Made by a program: the position numbers and the translations under genes | Origin: Methanosarcinales archaeon | Lineage (GTDB): Archaea > Halobacteriota > Methanosarcinia > Methanotrichales > Methanotrichaceae | Assembly: GCA_013415595.1 (NCBI GenBank) | Contig: JAAEEW010000084.1 | Coordinates: forward strand, 1 to 18,619 | Direction: 5' to 3' | DNA: 18,619 nucleotides | Part shown: in pieces, positions 1 to 6,488 of the stretch | Layout: every line of letters begins with the position of its first letter | How positions within the stretch are numbered: the stretch's first letter is position 1 | The notes under the pieces: generated by a model | Databases searched by the model: none | What the model saw: the letters and a program-made list of their open reading frames with translations, nothing else | What the model was told of the DNA's origin: nothing

Positions 1-459
1 GATCCGGAGGGGCCCGGATAGGGGGGCGGCAGAGCGGGGCATCCCGGCCCCGGCCAGGGGCCGCCGGCGGACCTGCCAGGTGGGGGCTCCTCCCTCCCTG
101 CCGGGAAGCCGAACCGACTCCCAGGGGAGTGCCAAAACCTCCTCCGCCTCTGAGGCCACCAGCAGGGAGCCGGCCCGGGATATCAGGTCCCCTGCATCCT
201 CCCAGGCCTTCCGAAACCACAGCCGGAACATGCTCTCGCCCAGAAGGGCCAGGTACCCGGCAGTCTCCTCCCGGCCCGTAGGCTCTGCCAGAAGCGTCGA
301 ATGCTGGCGGGCCATCTCTCCCACCTCCAGGGACAAGACGGCGTTTAAGCTATCCGAAGCCAGGATGCGGTCCTCAAAGATCAGATCGAACGAGAAGGTT
401 CTCCGCCCGGGCCCACCTTCCTGCCGGACGGACAGGGTCAAAGTTGGCTGGTTCATCAT
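1..459 (-). CDS. CHAT-domain protein, N-terminal part (cut by window edge)
   Basis: The reading frame is open on the minus strand from ATG 459 to base 1: 153 codons with no stop, so the gene continues outside the window. The product starts MMNQPTLTLSV, has an alpha/beta N-terminal part, then ALPWESVRLPG at about residues 109-119, followed by GPLRI at the edge. The LPWE motif followed shortly by a proline-rich PLRI strand is typical of the region just before and at the start of CHAT domains (caspase-like peptidases related to HetF, often linked to TPR repeats or defence effectors). The catalytic His/Cys part would lie beyond the edge and cannot be seen. A second ATG follows directly at 456. 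A GGGG-rich stretch precedes the start, and a TATA-like element lies about 40 bp upstream. An overlapping plus-strand frame at 80-499 looks like a shadow. Family assignment is by motif only. Confidence 0.62.
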   Translation of the reverse strand, partial: MMNQPTLTLSVRQEGGPGRRTFSFDLIFEDRILASDSLNAVLSLEVGEMARQHSTLLAEPTGREETAGYLALLGESMFRLWFRKAWEDAGDLISRAGSLLVASEAEEVLALPWESVRLPGREGGAPTWQVRRRPLAGAGMPRSAAPLSGPLRI

Positions 460-493
460 CCGCTTCCCCAGTCAACTATTGACCCTGATCCGC

Positions 494-506
494 TATTAAT
501 ATATCC
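494..506. promoter_or_regulatory. AT-rich element, probable TATA box between divergent CHAT and YjbQ genes
   Basis: TATTAATATATCC stands out in GC-rich surroundings. Read on the minus strand it lies about 40 bp from the CHAT start, giving a short leader. Read on the plus strand it would give a leader of about 55 nt for the gene at 580. An inverted repeat CTTCGC/GCGAAG lies at about 533-551, in the latter leader. The direction of use is inferred. Confidence 0.45.
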
Positions 507-579
507 GGGACGGCAGGGGTCTTCACGGGAAATCTTCGCAGGAAAGGCGAAGGGTAGCAAAGGCGAGGGAAGCACAGCC

Positions 580-993
580 ATGATCGTATCCAGCAGTCTG
601 CAGTTCAAAACCGTGGTGGGGGAGATGGTCGACCTCACCGACCGGGTGAGGAAAGCCGTGGAAAAATCAAGAGTCAGGAACGGTACAGTGGTGGTCTTCG
701 TCCCCGGAGCCACCGGGGCAGTAACCACCATCGAGTTCGAGCCGGGCCTGGTGAGGGATATGGGGGAGGCCCTGGAGCGCCTGGCCCCCCGGGATCTGGA
801 CTACAGCCACAACCTGAGGTGGGGAGACGGGAACGGCCACTCCCACGTCCGGGCCGCCTTCCTGGGCCCCAGCCTGACCGTGCCCATCGTGGAGGGGGCC
901 CTGACCCTGGGCACCTGGCAGCAGATCGTCTTCCTGGAGCTGGACAATCGGCCCCGGGACCGGCGGGTGGTGCTGCAGGTCATGGGCGAATAA
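580..993 (+). CDS. YjbQ/UPF0047 family protein (secondary thiamine-phosphate synthase type)
   Basis: The 137-residue product matches the usual length of the YjbQ (UPF0047, TIGR00149) family. Family hallmarks seen are SHNLRWGDGNGHSH at residues 76-89, including the conserved His-Ser-His that is thought to bind a metal, then GPSLTVPIVEGAL and GTWQQIVFLELD (residues 96-122). Members are small single-domain cytoplasmic proteins. Some have a weak thiamine-phosphate synthase activity in vitro, but the physiological role is unsettled, so no precise reaction is claimed. The ATG at 580 follows a purine-rich GGCGAGGGA. The gene is divergent from the CHAT gene and convergent with argS; nothing in the neighbourhood points to thiamine synthesis. 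Confidence 0.9.
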   Translation: MIVSSSLQFKTVVGEMVDLTDRVRKAVEKSRVRNGTVVVFVPGATGAVTTIEFEPGLVRDMGEALERLAPRDLDYSHNLRWGDGNGHSHVRAAFLGPSLTVPIVEGALTLGTWQQIVFLELDNRPRDRRVVLQVMGE

Positions 994-1025
994 AATTGAT
1001 TTAAGAATTATAAAATATGTGTCAG

Positions 1026-1042
1026 CCCGGAATCCCTCCGGG
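1026..1042. terminator. Hairpin between convergent YjbQ gene and argS
   Basis: CCCGGA (1026-1031) and TCCGGG (1037-1042) form a 6-bp stem with a 5-nt loop in the 89-bp convergent gap. On the minus strand it is followed by a T-rich tract (complement of 994-1020), as expected for termination of argS transcripts. Not tested. Confidence 0.4.
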
Positions 1043-1082
1043 ACTGCGCTCTTTGGACTCCTGGACCCCGGGATTTCCCCCG

Positions 1083-2771
1083 TTACATGCTCTCCAGGGC
1101 GGGGATGCCCAGGGTCTCCAGGGTCACCCGCAGGGCGTTTCGGCCGGCGTTGACCAGGGCCAGACGGGACGCCCGGAGGGCAGGCTCCACCTCCAGCACC
1201 GGGCTGAAGCGGTAGAACTGGTTGAAGCTCTCCGCCAGCTCCCGGGCATAGTTGGCCAGCTGGTGGGGCTTGAGCTCCCTGGCCGAGCGGTCCACCACCA
1301 GGTCGAACTCGGCGATCTTCTTGATCAGGGCCACCTCGTTTTCGTCCTGCAGCAGCTCCGGATCGAAGCTCCCCTGCATTCCGGCCTTGCGAAGGATGCT
1401 GCAGGCCCGGGCGTGGGAGTACTGGATGAAGGGAGCGCTGAGCTTCTCGAAGTCCAGGGCGTTCTTCCAGTCGAAGGTGGTGGCCTTCTCCGGGGAGACC
1501 TTGATTATGTCGTAGCGGACTGCCCCCAGGGCCACCTGACGGGCCACGTCCCGGCGAAACTCCTCGCCCTCCTCCGGCCGGCGGGTGGTGACCTCCTCGA
1601 ATGCCTGCTTCTCCACCTCGTCCAGCAGCTCGTCGGCGGAGATGAACTTCCCCTTCCTGGTGCTCATGGAGCCGTCAGGCAGGGAGACGAACTCGAATAT
1701 GACCACCTCAGGCTCTCGAACTCCTAGAAGCCCAAGAGCAGTCCGCAGCTGGCTGGAGATGAGCTTGTGGTCTGCTCCCAGGATGTCCACCACCCGGTCG
1801 CAGTGCTGGGCCTTCCAGCGGTGGTAGGCCAGGTCCCTGGTGATGTACAGCGACGTCCCGTCGGCTCTCTTTAGGACCATCTTCTTCTCAAATCCATATC
1901 CGCTGAGGTCCAGCTGGAAGGCTCCGTCCTCCCACTGGGTGAGGCCGGTATTCTCCAGCCTTTGCAGGATGTCCGCCATCTCCCCGCTGACCGCGTACTC
2001 GCTCTCCCAGTGATAGGCGTCGTGGGAGATGTTGAGCCTCCTCAGGGTCTCCTCGATTCCGGAGATGGCGTAGTCGACGGCGCTCTTCACCTTGGCCGCC
2101 ACCTCCTGGTCTTTGCCCTCGTACCTCTCGATCAGGATGTCGATCTCCCGCTTCAGCTCAGGATCGGCGTTGAGGGCCCGGTTGGCCTCGATGTACACCC
2201 TGGCTATGGCGTGGTCGGGCTTGGAGCTGTCCAGGCCGTAGCGGTCCTTCCCCCAGACCACGATGGCGATCTGGCGGCCCATGTCGTTGACGTAGTACTG
2301 GGTCTCCACGTCGCTTCCCGCCCGCTTCAGCACCCGGGCGATGGTGTCGCCGATGACCGAGTTTCTGATGTGGCCCACGTGCAGGGGGCCGTTGGGATTG
2401 GCCGAGGTGTGCTCCACGATCGCCCGGTCGGTCAATCTCCCGGTCCAGCATTCCTGGCCCTGGGCCTGGACCACCACGGAGTTCAGAAATTTGCGGTTGA
2501 CAAAGAAGTTCAGATACGGTCCCGCAAGCTCGATTTGGTCCACCAGGCCGCCGGGGCCAGGGGTCATGGACCGGTGAAGCTCCTCGGCGATGGCTTTGGG
2601 GCTTCTCCTGAGGACCGGGGCCAGCCGGAAGGCCACGGAGGAGGCGACGTCGGCGTGGGGGCTGATCTCGAGCTGTAACCTGTTCGACCCGTTCTCCGGC
2701 AGCTCAAACCTGCATTGATCGATGGCGCCTAGAAGCAGCGTCTCGACCTCGCTCATGAAATCAAGAAACAT
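1083..2771 (-). CDS. argS: Arginyl-tRNA synthetase
   Basis: The 562-residue length and domain order fit class I ArgRS. An N-terminal tRNA-binding domain (about 1-110) precedes ANPNGPLHVGH, with the HIGH-type signature at 131-134. Then come a catalytic core with YVNDMGRQI (160-168) and GADHK (332-336), SMSTRKG (368-374) in the KMSKS position, and a C-terminal DALR-type anticodon-binding domain (about 440-562, with YSHARACSILRKAG). The enzyme charges tRNA-Arg in the cytoplasm. The second in-frame ATG, at 2756, is also plausible because neither start has a clear Shine-Dalgarno sequence. A TATA element at 2816-2826 places transcription start about 25 nt before the first ATG, so the longer form is kept. 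The gene appears monocistronic. Confidence 0.97.
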   Translation of the reverse strand: MFLDFMSEVETLLLGAIDQCRFELPENGSNRLQLEISPHADVASSVAFRLAPVLRRSPKAIAEELHRSMTPGPGGLVDQIELAGPYLNFFVNRKFLNSVVVQAQGQECWTGRLTDRAIVEHTSANPNGPLHVGHIRNSVIGDTIARVLKRAGSDVETQYYVNDMGRQIAIVVWGKDRYGLDSSKPDHAIARVYIEANRALNADPELKREIDILIERYEGKDQEVAAKVKSAVDYAISGIEETLRRLNISHDAYHWESEYAVSGEMADILQRLENTGLTQWEDGAFQLDLSGYGFEKKMVLKRADGTSLYITRDLAYHRWKAQHCDRVVDILGADHKLISSQLRTALGLLGVREPEVVIFEFVSLPDGSMSTRKGKFISADELLDEVEKQAFEEVTTRRPEEGEEFRRDVARQVALGAVRYDIIKVSPEKATTFDWKNALDFEKLSAPFIQYSHARACSILRKAGMQGSFDPELLQDENEVALIKKIAEFDLVVDRSARELKPHQLANYARELAESFNQFYRFSPVLEVEPALRASRLALVNAGRNALRVTLETLGIPALESM

Positions 2772-2815
2772 GACAACACCAGTGTATCCAACAGGTTTTC
2801 TGCCAGGCTGCTATT

Positions 2816-2826
2816 TCAATATAAGC
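2816..2826 (-). promoter_or_regulatory. TATA box of argS
   Basis: GCTTATATTGA on the minus strand, centred about 50 bp upstream of the argS ATG. It predicts a leader of roughly 25 nt. Archaeal consensus match by eye only. Confidence 0.5.
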
Positions 2827-3050
2827 GTTCCTACGGCGGCGAAATGTACGGACGCCGCCCGTGGACGCCCAATTACAGGACCTGTACTATGGCCGCGCAT
2901 TTTGGATGAGGCGCTGTTGGCCGCCGTCATGCCGCCAGGGTCCTTGGCCGCGGATCAGCGATGCGCCAAGCCGCATTTGTCCCTGAAATCCAGCTGTCCA
3001 CCAATAATTGCCCGCTGGAGAACCGGGGGAGGGAAAGGCCCCATCCAGGT

Positions 3051-3060
3051 AAAATATAAT
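3051..3060 (+). promoter_or_regulatory. TATA box of the DUF4139 gene
   Basis: AAAATATAAT, centred about 40 bp before the ATG at 3096. It predicts transcription start near 3080 and a leader of about 15 nt containing AGGGA. Confidence 0.55.
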
Positions 3061-3095
3061 ACTCTTGATGAACCAGAGATTATCCAGGGATTTAT

Positions 3096-4325
3096 ATGAG
3101 GATCTCGAGCATTTTGATATTAATCCTGTTCCTGTGTCTGCCCGCCCTGGCCCAGGCAGCAGACTCCCAGGTGGAGGCCACCACGGCCATAAGCCTGCCT
3201 GTAGATTCAGTGACCATTTATCCTGACGGCCTGGTCTTCGTGAGGAGGGCAGGCGATATGGAGGTAACCGAGGGCCTCCACGACTTCGTGATCGACCTTC
3301 CCAGCGGGGCCAGCGAGGAGACGGTTCTCTTCCTGGTGACCAACGCCACGGTCAAGCAGGTGGTCTACGAGAGCCTGCCTCTCTACACCATGAACTTCCT
3401 GACCACCGGCCCGCAGTACTTCATGCTCAGCTACCTGATGTACGACGCCGGCGCCTGGAGCCCCCGCTACTACCTGCACCTGCTCAACGACTCCATGATC
3501 GTCTCCGCCAACGCCATTGTCAGACGCGACCTGGGGGATGACCTTAAAGACGTGCGTCTGAAGCTGGTGGCCGGCCCAAGCCAGGAGATAATGAAAGAAT
3601 ACGCCTATGCCGAGGCCGCCCCGGCCATGGCCGCCCGGGCCCCTGCTGAGCCCCAGTTTGAGGCCGACTTCATGCCCTCCTCCTCCGGCCGGACCACCGG
3701 CGAGCTGGAGACGCTATTCGTCTTCGAGCTGGAGAACCGGACCGACCTGAAGGACGGAAAGACCCTCGGCCTGCCCCTCTTCGAGGAAGAGGTGCCCATG
3801 AAGAGGGTCTACACCTGGGACGCCTACTTTGATGAAGAGGGACCGATGATCCAGGAGCTCCGGTTGAACAACACCGGAAAGCTGCCCTGGCCCCAGGGTG
3901 GAGCTCTGCTCTACAGGGATGGAGACTACGTGACCAAGCTGGACATATCCTACACTCCGGCAGGGGCCAACGCCAGCCTGGAGGTGGGCAAGTCCTCTGA
4001 TCTGGAGGTCTCCAAGACCCTGACGGACTACAACATAACCGAGAAGATCGTGGCCCTGGACGACAACTTGACCCGCAACGTCAAGGTGACCACGGAGAAC
4101 TGGACCTACACCCTGAAGGTCAAGTCCAATACGGACAGGACGGTGGAGGTGGAGGTATCCGACTCCCGCCCCATGGAGTCCGAGCTGATAGCGGTCTCCC
4201 CCGAGCCCTCTGAGGTCGAGGCCACCAGCCTGAAGTGGGAGCTGTCCCTGGAGCCCAGAAAAGAGGTGAAGATCGAGTACACCTACCGCGTGGAGAGCAC
4301 GGAAAGGCTGGATGTGCAGAATTGA
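3096..4325 (+). CDS. Secreted DUF4139-domain protein
   Basis: 409 residues. Residues 1-21 form a Sec signal peptide: charged MR, hydrophobic core, then LAQA as the likely cleavage site. An N-terminal beta domain (about 32-100, with VTIYPDGLVFVRR) resembles DUF4140. The rest looks like DUF4139: AGAWSPRYYLHL (118-129), ANAIVRRDLGDDLKDVRLKL (138-157), and a C-terminal all-beta part ending EVKIEYTYRV. The coiled coil that usually separates DUF4140 and DUF4139 in MuiA-like proteins is missing. Eight N-X-S/T sequons (N83, N131, N214, N258, N292, N313, N324, N335) suggest a glycosylated extracytoplasmic protein. There is no C-terminal anchor, so it is probably secreted or bound to the envelope. No enzymatic role is known for this family. 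The gene appears monocistronic and ends in a strong terminator. Confidence 0.82.
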   Translation: MRISSILILILFLCLPALAQAADSQVEATTAISLPVDSVTIYPDGLVFVRRAGDMEVTEGLHDFVIDLPSGASEETVLFLVTNATVKQVVYESLPLYTMNFLTTGPQYFMLSYLMYDAGAWSPRYYLHLLNDSMIVSANAIVRRDLGDDLKDVRLKLVAGPSQEIMKEYAYAEAAPAMAARAPAEPQFEADFMPSSSGRTTGELETLFVFELENRTDLKDGKTLGLPLFEEEVPMKRVYTWDAYFDEEGPMIQELRLNNTGKLPWPQGGALLYRDGDYVTKLDISYTPAGANASLEVGKSSDLEVSKTLTDYNITEKIVALDDNLTRNVKVTTENWTYTLKVKSNTDRTVEVEVSDSRPMESELIAVSPEPSEVEATSLKWELSLEPRKEVKIEYTYRVESTERLDVQN

Positions 4326-4344
4326 GCCAAAAGGTCTGAAGAGA

Positions 4345-4446
4345 GGCGGATCTGACAGAACGGCCCATCTGAAAGGACGGCGCATCCAGCGGACGATGCA
4401 CCTGTTGGAAGGCGAATCTCAAGGATTTAGGCGAATCTGAAGGATA
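4345..4446 (+). repeat. Degenerate 17-bp tandem repeat array, six units
   Basis: Units start at 4345, 4362, 4379, 4396, 4411 and 4430 (lengths 17, 17, 17, 15, 19, 17), with an approximate consensus GGCGVATCTGAAAGGAY. The clearest copies are GGCGAATCTCAAGGAT (4411) and GGCGAATCTGAAGGAT (4430). A partial AAGGTCTGAAGAGA precedes the array, and a diverged AGGCGAAACCGAAAA lies at about 4482. The array sits directly after the stop of the DUF4139 gene and before its terminator, so it is probably within the 3' untranslated region. The period is not a multiple of three, which argues against coding. Confidence 0.65.
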
Positions 4447-4495
4447 GGCCGCAACCTGACCGGCGGCTGAGCCGGAGAATTAGGCGAAACCGAAA

Positions 4496-4538
4496 ATGCC
4501 CCGGGGGATGCCGACGGGGCATCCCTCTGCTCTTTTTT
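4496..4538 (+). terminator. Hairpin plus T-run terminator of the DUF4139 gene
   Basis: ATGCCCCG (4496-4503) pairs perfectly with CGGGGCAT (4515-4522), an 8-bp stem with an 11-nt loop. CCCTCTGCTC and then six T residues (4533-4538) follow. Archaea mainly need the T-rich tract, but the whole looks like a canonical intrinsic terminator. Confidence 0.75.
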
Positions 4539-4641
4539 ATCAAATCCCTCTGTCCAGCGGGATGGAGATTGAATTGTTCTTTGCTCCCCGGTCAACTCTG
4601 CCGCCGGCCGTCCATATTGCCGAAAACCTGATAGGTCGGAC

Positions 4642-5091
4642 CTACTCGATCATCACCTTCTGCTTGATCTGCACCACCAGCTTGGGCAAGCGGACCTCCA
4701 GGACGCCGTTTTCGTATCTGGCCTTGACCTGCTCCGGCTTTATCTCCACCGGGAGCTTCAGGGTGCGCTTCATCACCGCTGGTCGCTCCTGGCGCAGGTA
4801 CTTGCCCTCCCGGCCCGTGGACGGGGCCTCCACAAACAGGGAGTCCTCGGTGGCCCTCAGGTCGATCTTCTCCTTCTCCGTCCCGGGAAGGTTGATGATG
4901 ACCACCAGCTCTTCTTCCGTATCCATCACGTCAGCAGTCGGAATATTGTAGTCTCGATCCATATCGATCTCCTCTCCCACCAGTTTCTTTGCCATCTCTC
5001 GGGCTTTGCCCGACCGTCTCATGGCCTCAATCACAGCCCGACCCACCACCCTCTCAGCGGTCTCCTCGATCCGGGCCTCGTTCCTGGTCAT
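4642..5091 (-). CDS. Small heat shock protein, Hsp20/alpha-crystallin family
   Basis: 149 residues from the ATG at 5091. The N-terminal arm (1-47) is helical and charged. The alpha-crystallin domain (about 48-142) shows NIPTADVMDTEEELVVIINL, LPGTEKEKIDLRATEDSLFV, and the family signature ENGVLEVRLPK (128-138). It acts as an ATP-independent holdase chaperone in the cytoplasm. The frame could start at 5223, but that would add 44 unconserved residues overlapping the pyrC end. The TATA box at 5114-5122 sits about 27 bp upstream of 5091, so the internal ATG is chosen and the mRNA is probably leaderless. An obvious C-terminal I-X-I motif is not seen; the tail is QIKQKVMIE. A duplicated 14-bp element directly upstream of the TATA box suggests its own regulation, separate from pyrC. 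Confidence 0.92.
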   Translation of the reverse strand: MTRNEARIEETAERVVGRAVIEAMRRSGKAREMAKKLVGEEIDMDRDYNIPTADVMDTEEELVVIINLPGTEKEKIDLRATEDSLFVEAPSTGREGKYLRQERPAVMKRTLKLPVEIKPEQVKARYENGVLEVRLPKLVVQIKQKVMIE

Positions 5092-5113
5092 GGTCGAGGT
5101 GTGGGACCTGAGA

Positions 5114-5122
5114 GGATATAAC
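5114..5122 (-). promoter_or_regulatory. TATA box of hsp20
   Basis: GTTATATCC on the minus strand, about 27 bp upstream of the ATG at 5091, so transcription would start at or next to the start codon. The same nine bases serve as the TATA box of the LSm gene (10465-10473). Confidence 0.65.
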
Positions 5123-5153
5123 TCTGCTTGGACCGAAAGCTCTGCCTGGACCG
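5122..5153 (-). promoter_or_regulatory. Duplicated 14-bp element upstream of hsp20 TATA box
   Basis: On the minus strand CGGTCCAGGCAGAG (5153-5140) and CGGTCCAAGCAGAG (5135-5122) are direct repeats 18 bp apart differing by one base. The promoter-proximal copy abuts the TATA box and overlaps the BRE position. This is the arrangement expected of an operator or activator site. The regulator is unknown. Confidence 0.5.
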
Positions 5154-5197
5154 GGCCATTGACCCGGGGCCATTTCTCCAGGCCCCCCCGTCTCCCG

Positions 5198-5209
5198 GGC
5201 TCATGAGCC
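5198..5209. other. 12-bp palindrome over the pyrC stop codon
   Basis: GGCTCATGAGCC is a perfect palindrome covering the stop of pyrC, flanked by further CCGG runs. Downstream on the minus strand are more GC-rich short inverted repeats (GGCC..GGCC, CCCGGG..CCCGGG, 5161-5197). These may slow or end pyrC transcription, but no T-run follows. Confidence 0.3.
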
Positions 5210-6484
5210 GGACAGGCCGGCACCGGGCAGGTTCTTGCCGTATCCCGGCTGCACCGCCAGATCGCCGTCGTAGACCACCCGGCCCCTCACCAGGGTCATC
5301 CGGGGGAATATGCCCCGCCGCCCCTCGTAGGGGGTCCAGTCAGCCCTGCTGTGCAGCCTGTCCGCCCGGATGATCCTCTGCTCCCGGGTGTCGATCAGCA
5401 CCAGGTCGGCATCCATGCCCAGGTCGATGCGGCCTTTGGACCTCAGCCCCAGGAGCCTGGCCGGCCCGGCACAGAGGGCGTCCACCAGCCGGTCCAGAGT
5501 GAGCAGGTTGCCCTTGACCGCCCCCAGCATCAGGGGAAGCAATGTCTCCACCCCGGGAACGCCAGGCGGCGCCTCCCAGATCTCCCCTTTCTTCTCCTCC
5601 GGAAGGTGGGGGGCGTGGTCCGAGGCCAGCACCTGGACGTCGCCCTTTCTGAGCCCCTCCCACAGGGCCCCGGTGTCCCGGCTGTCGCGAAGCGGCGGGT
5701 TCATCTTGAGAAAAGAGCCCCACTTGCGGTAGTCCCGCCGGTCGAAGAACAGGTGGTGGGGGGCCACCTCGCAGGTGACCGCCCTCCCCGTTCCCCGGGC
5801 CTCCCGGATCAGGTCCAGCCCTTCCGCCGTGCTGAGGTGGCAGATGTGGACCCTCTCCGCCGCCGAAAGGACCGTCCTTATCGCCCCGGCCTCCACCGGC
5901 CCGGGACGGGCCCGGGAGTAGGCGTCGGCCTCCATCTCCCCTGCCACCTGGGCCGTGAACCGGGAGATCAGATCTCCGTCCTCGGCGTGGACGGTGGGGA
6001 GCAGGCCTGCCTGCAAGACCTCCTGCAGCACCTCTCTTTGCCGGCCTTCGTCCATCTCGTAGGTGAATATCTCCCCGATGGCCAGGGCTCCGGCCTTCTT
6101 CAGGTCGGAGATGTTCCCCGGGCCGCCGTTAAGCCCGAAGTCCACCACCGAGCGCCGGCTGGCCAGCTCCAGCTTGAGCCGGTAGGAGCTGGAATCCAGG
6201 GTCCGGGGATCGGTGTTGGGCTGGTCCACCACCGTGGTGACCCCTCCGGCGGCGGCAGAGGTGGACCCGGTCAGCCAGTCTTCCTTGTAGTTGGCCCCCG
6301 GGTCCCGGAAATGGACGTGGATGTCGATGGCCCCGGGGAGGACCAGCAGGCCCCTGGCGTCCAGGGTCTCTTCCGCCTGGTGAGACCCTCCCAGGGCCGC
6401 TATCCGGCCGTTCCTGATCCACAGGTCGAAGGGCTGGAGTCGTCCCTGGGTGTAGACCCTGCCGTTTCTGATCAGCAGATCCAT
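5201..6484 (-). CDS. pyrC: Dihydroorotase
   Basis: 427 residues from ATG 6484. Amidohydrolase motifs are in order: the metal-binding HVHFRDPG (56-63), YKEDWLTGSTSAAAGGVTTV with QPNT, then HAEDG, HLSTAEG, CEVAPHHLF and ASDHAPH, and a C-terminal beta-sandwich segment GMDADLVLID. This is the class I (PyrC/AllB-like) enzyme that closes carbamoyl-aspartate to dihydroorotate in pyrimidine synthesis. Allantoinase is a relative, but QPNT and the housekeeping context favour dihydroorotase. A TTG at 6505 lengthens the frame by seven residues, but AGGAGGT would then touch the start codon. The ATG begins MDLLIRNGRV, as is usual, and lies four bases past the stop of the adenosine-specific kinase gene, so coupling is likely. 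Confidence 0.93.
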   Translation of the reverse strand: MDLLIRNGRVYTQGRLQPFDLWIRNGRIAALGGSHQAEETLDARGLLVLPGAIDIHVHFRDPGANYKEDWLTGSTSAAAGGVTTVVDQPNTDPRTLDSSSYRLKLELASRRSVVDFGLNGGPGNISDLKKAGALAIGEIFTYEMDEGRQREVLQEVLQAGLLPTVHAEDGDLISRFTAQVAGEMEADAYSRARPGPVEAGAIRTVLSAAERVHICHLSTAEGLDLIREARGTGRAVTCEVAPHHLFFDRRDYRKWGSFLKMNPPLRDSRDTGALWEGLRKGDVQVLASDHAPHLPEEKKGEIWEAPPGVPGVETLLPLMLGAVKGNLLTLDRLVDALCAGPARLLGLRSKGRIDLGMDADLVLIDTREQRIIRADRLHSRADWTPYEGRRGIFPRMTLVRGRVVYDGDLAVQPGYGKNLPGAGLSGS

Positions 6485-6488
6485 TCGA

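Larger units (their letters stand above)
2772..3095. other. 324-bp divergent intergenic region argS / DUF4139 gene
   Basis: No credible gene here: a plus-strand frame runs through it but resembles nothing and overlaps the start of argS. It holds the two promoters listed separately. There is a near-centred 11-bp palindrome ACAGGACCTGT at 2875-2885. Three TGGCCGC copies lie at 2890, 2918 and 2945, spaced 28 and 27 bp; in GC-rich DNA these could be chance. Confidence 0.5.
4326..4641. other. 316-bp convergent intergenic region DUF4139 gene / hsp20
   Basis: Contains no gene that I can support. It holds the 17-bp repeat array (4345-4446), a small CCGGC/GCCGG inverted repeat at about 4460-4475, and the hairpin plus T-run listed as a terminator. 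Nothing recognisable remains in 4540-4641. Confidence 0.6.

Noticed and set aside
80..499. 139-codon plus-strand frame at the left end
   Set aside because: It is antisense to the CHAT frame, starts with low-complexity residues, and matches no family; the minus-strand frame carries a recognisable motif.
1017..2678. Long plus-strand frames opposite argS
   Set aside because: argS shows all synthetase motifs over its full length; the opposite frames are GC-rich shadows.
2890..2951. Three TGGCCGC words spaced 28 and 27 bp
   Set aside because: Too short and GC-rich to distinguish from chance; the sequences between and beyond the words do not align, so it is not called a repeat array.
5092..5223. 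44-residue longer start for Hsp20
   Set aside because: It contains the TATA box and the duplicated element, overlaps pyrC, and is not alpha-crystallin-like.
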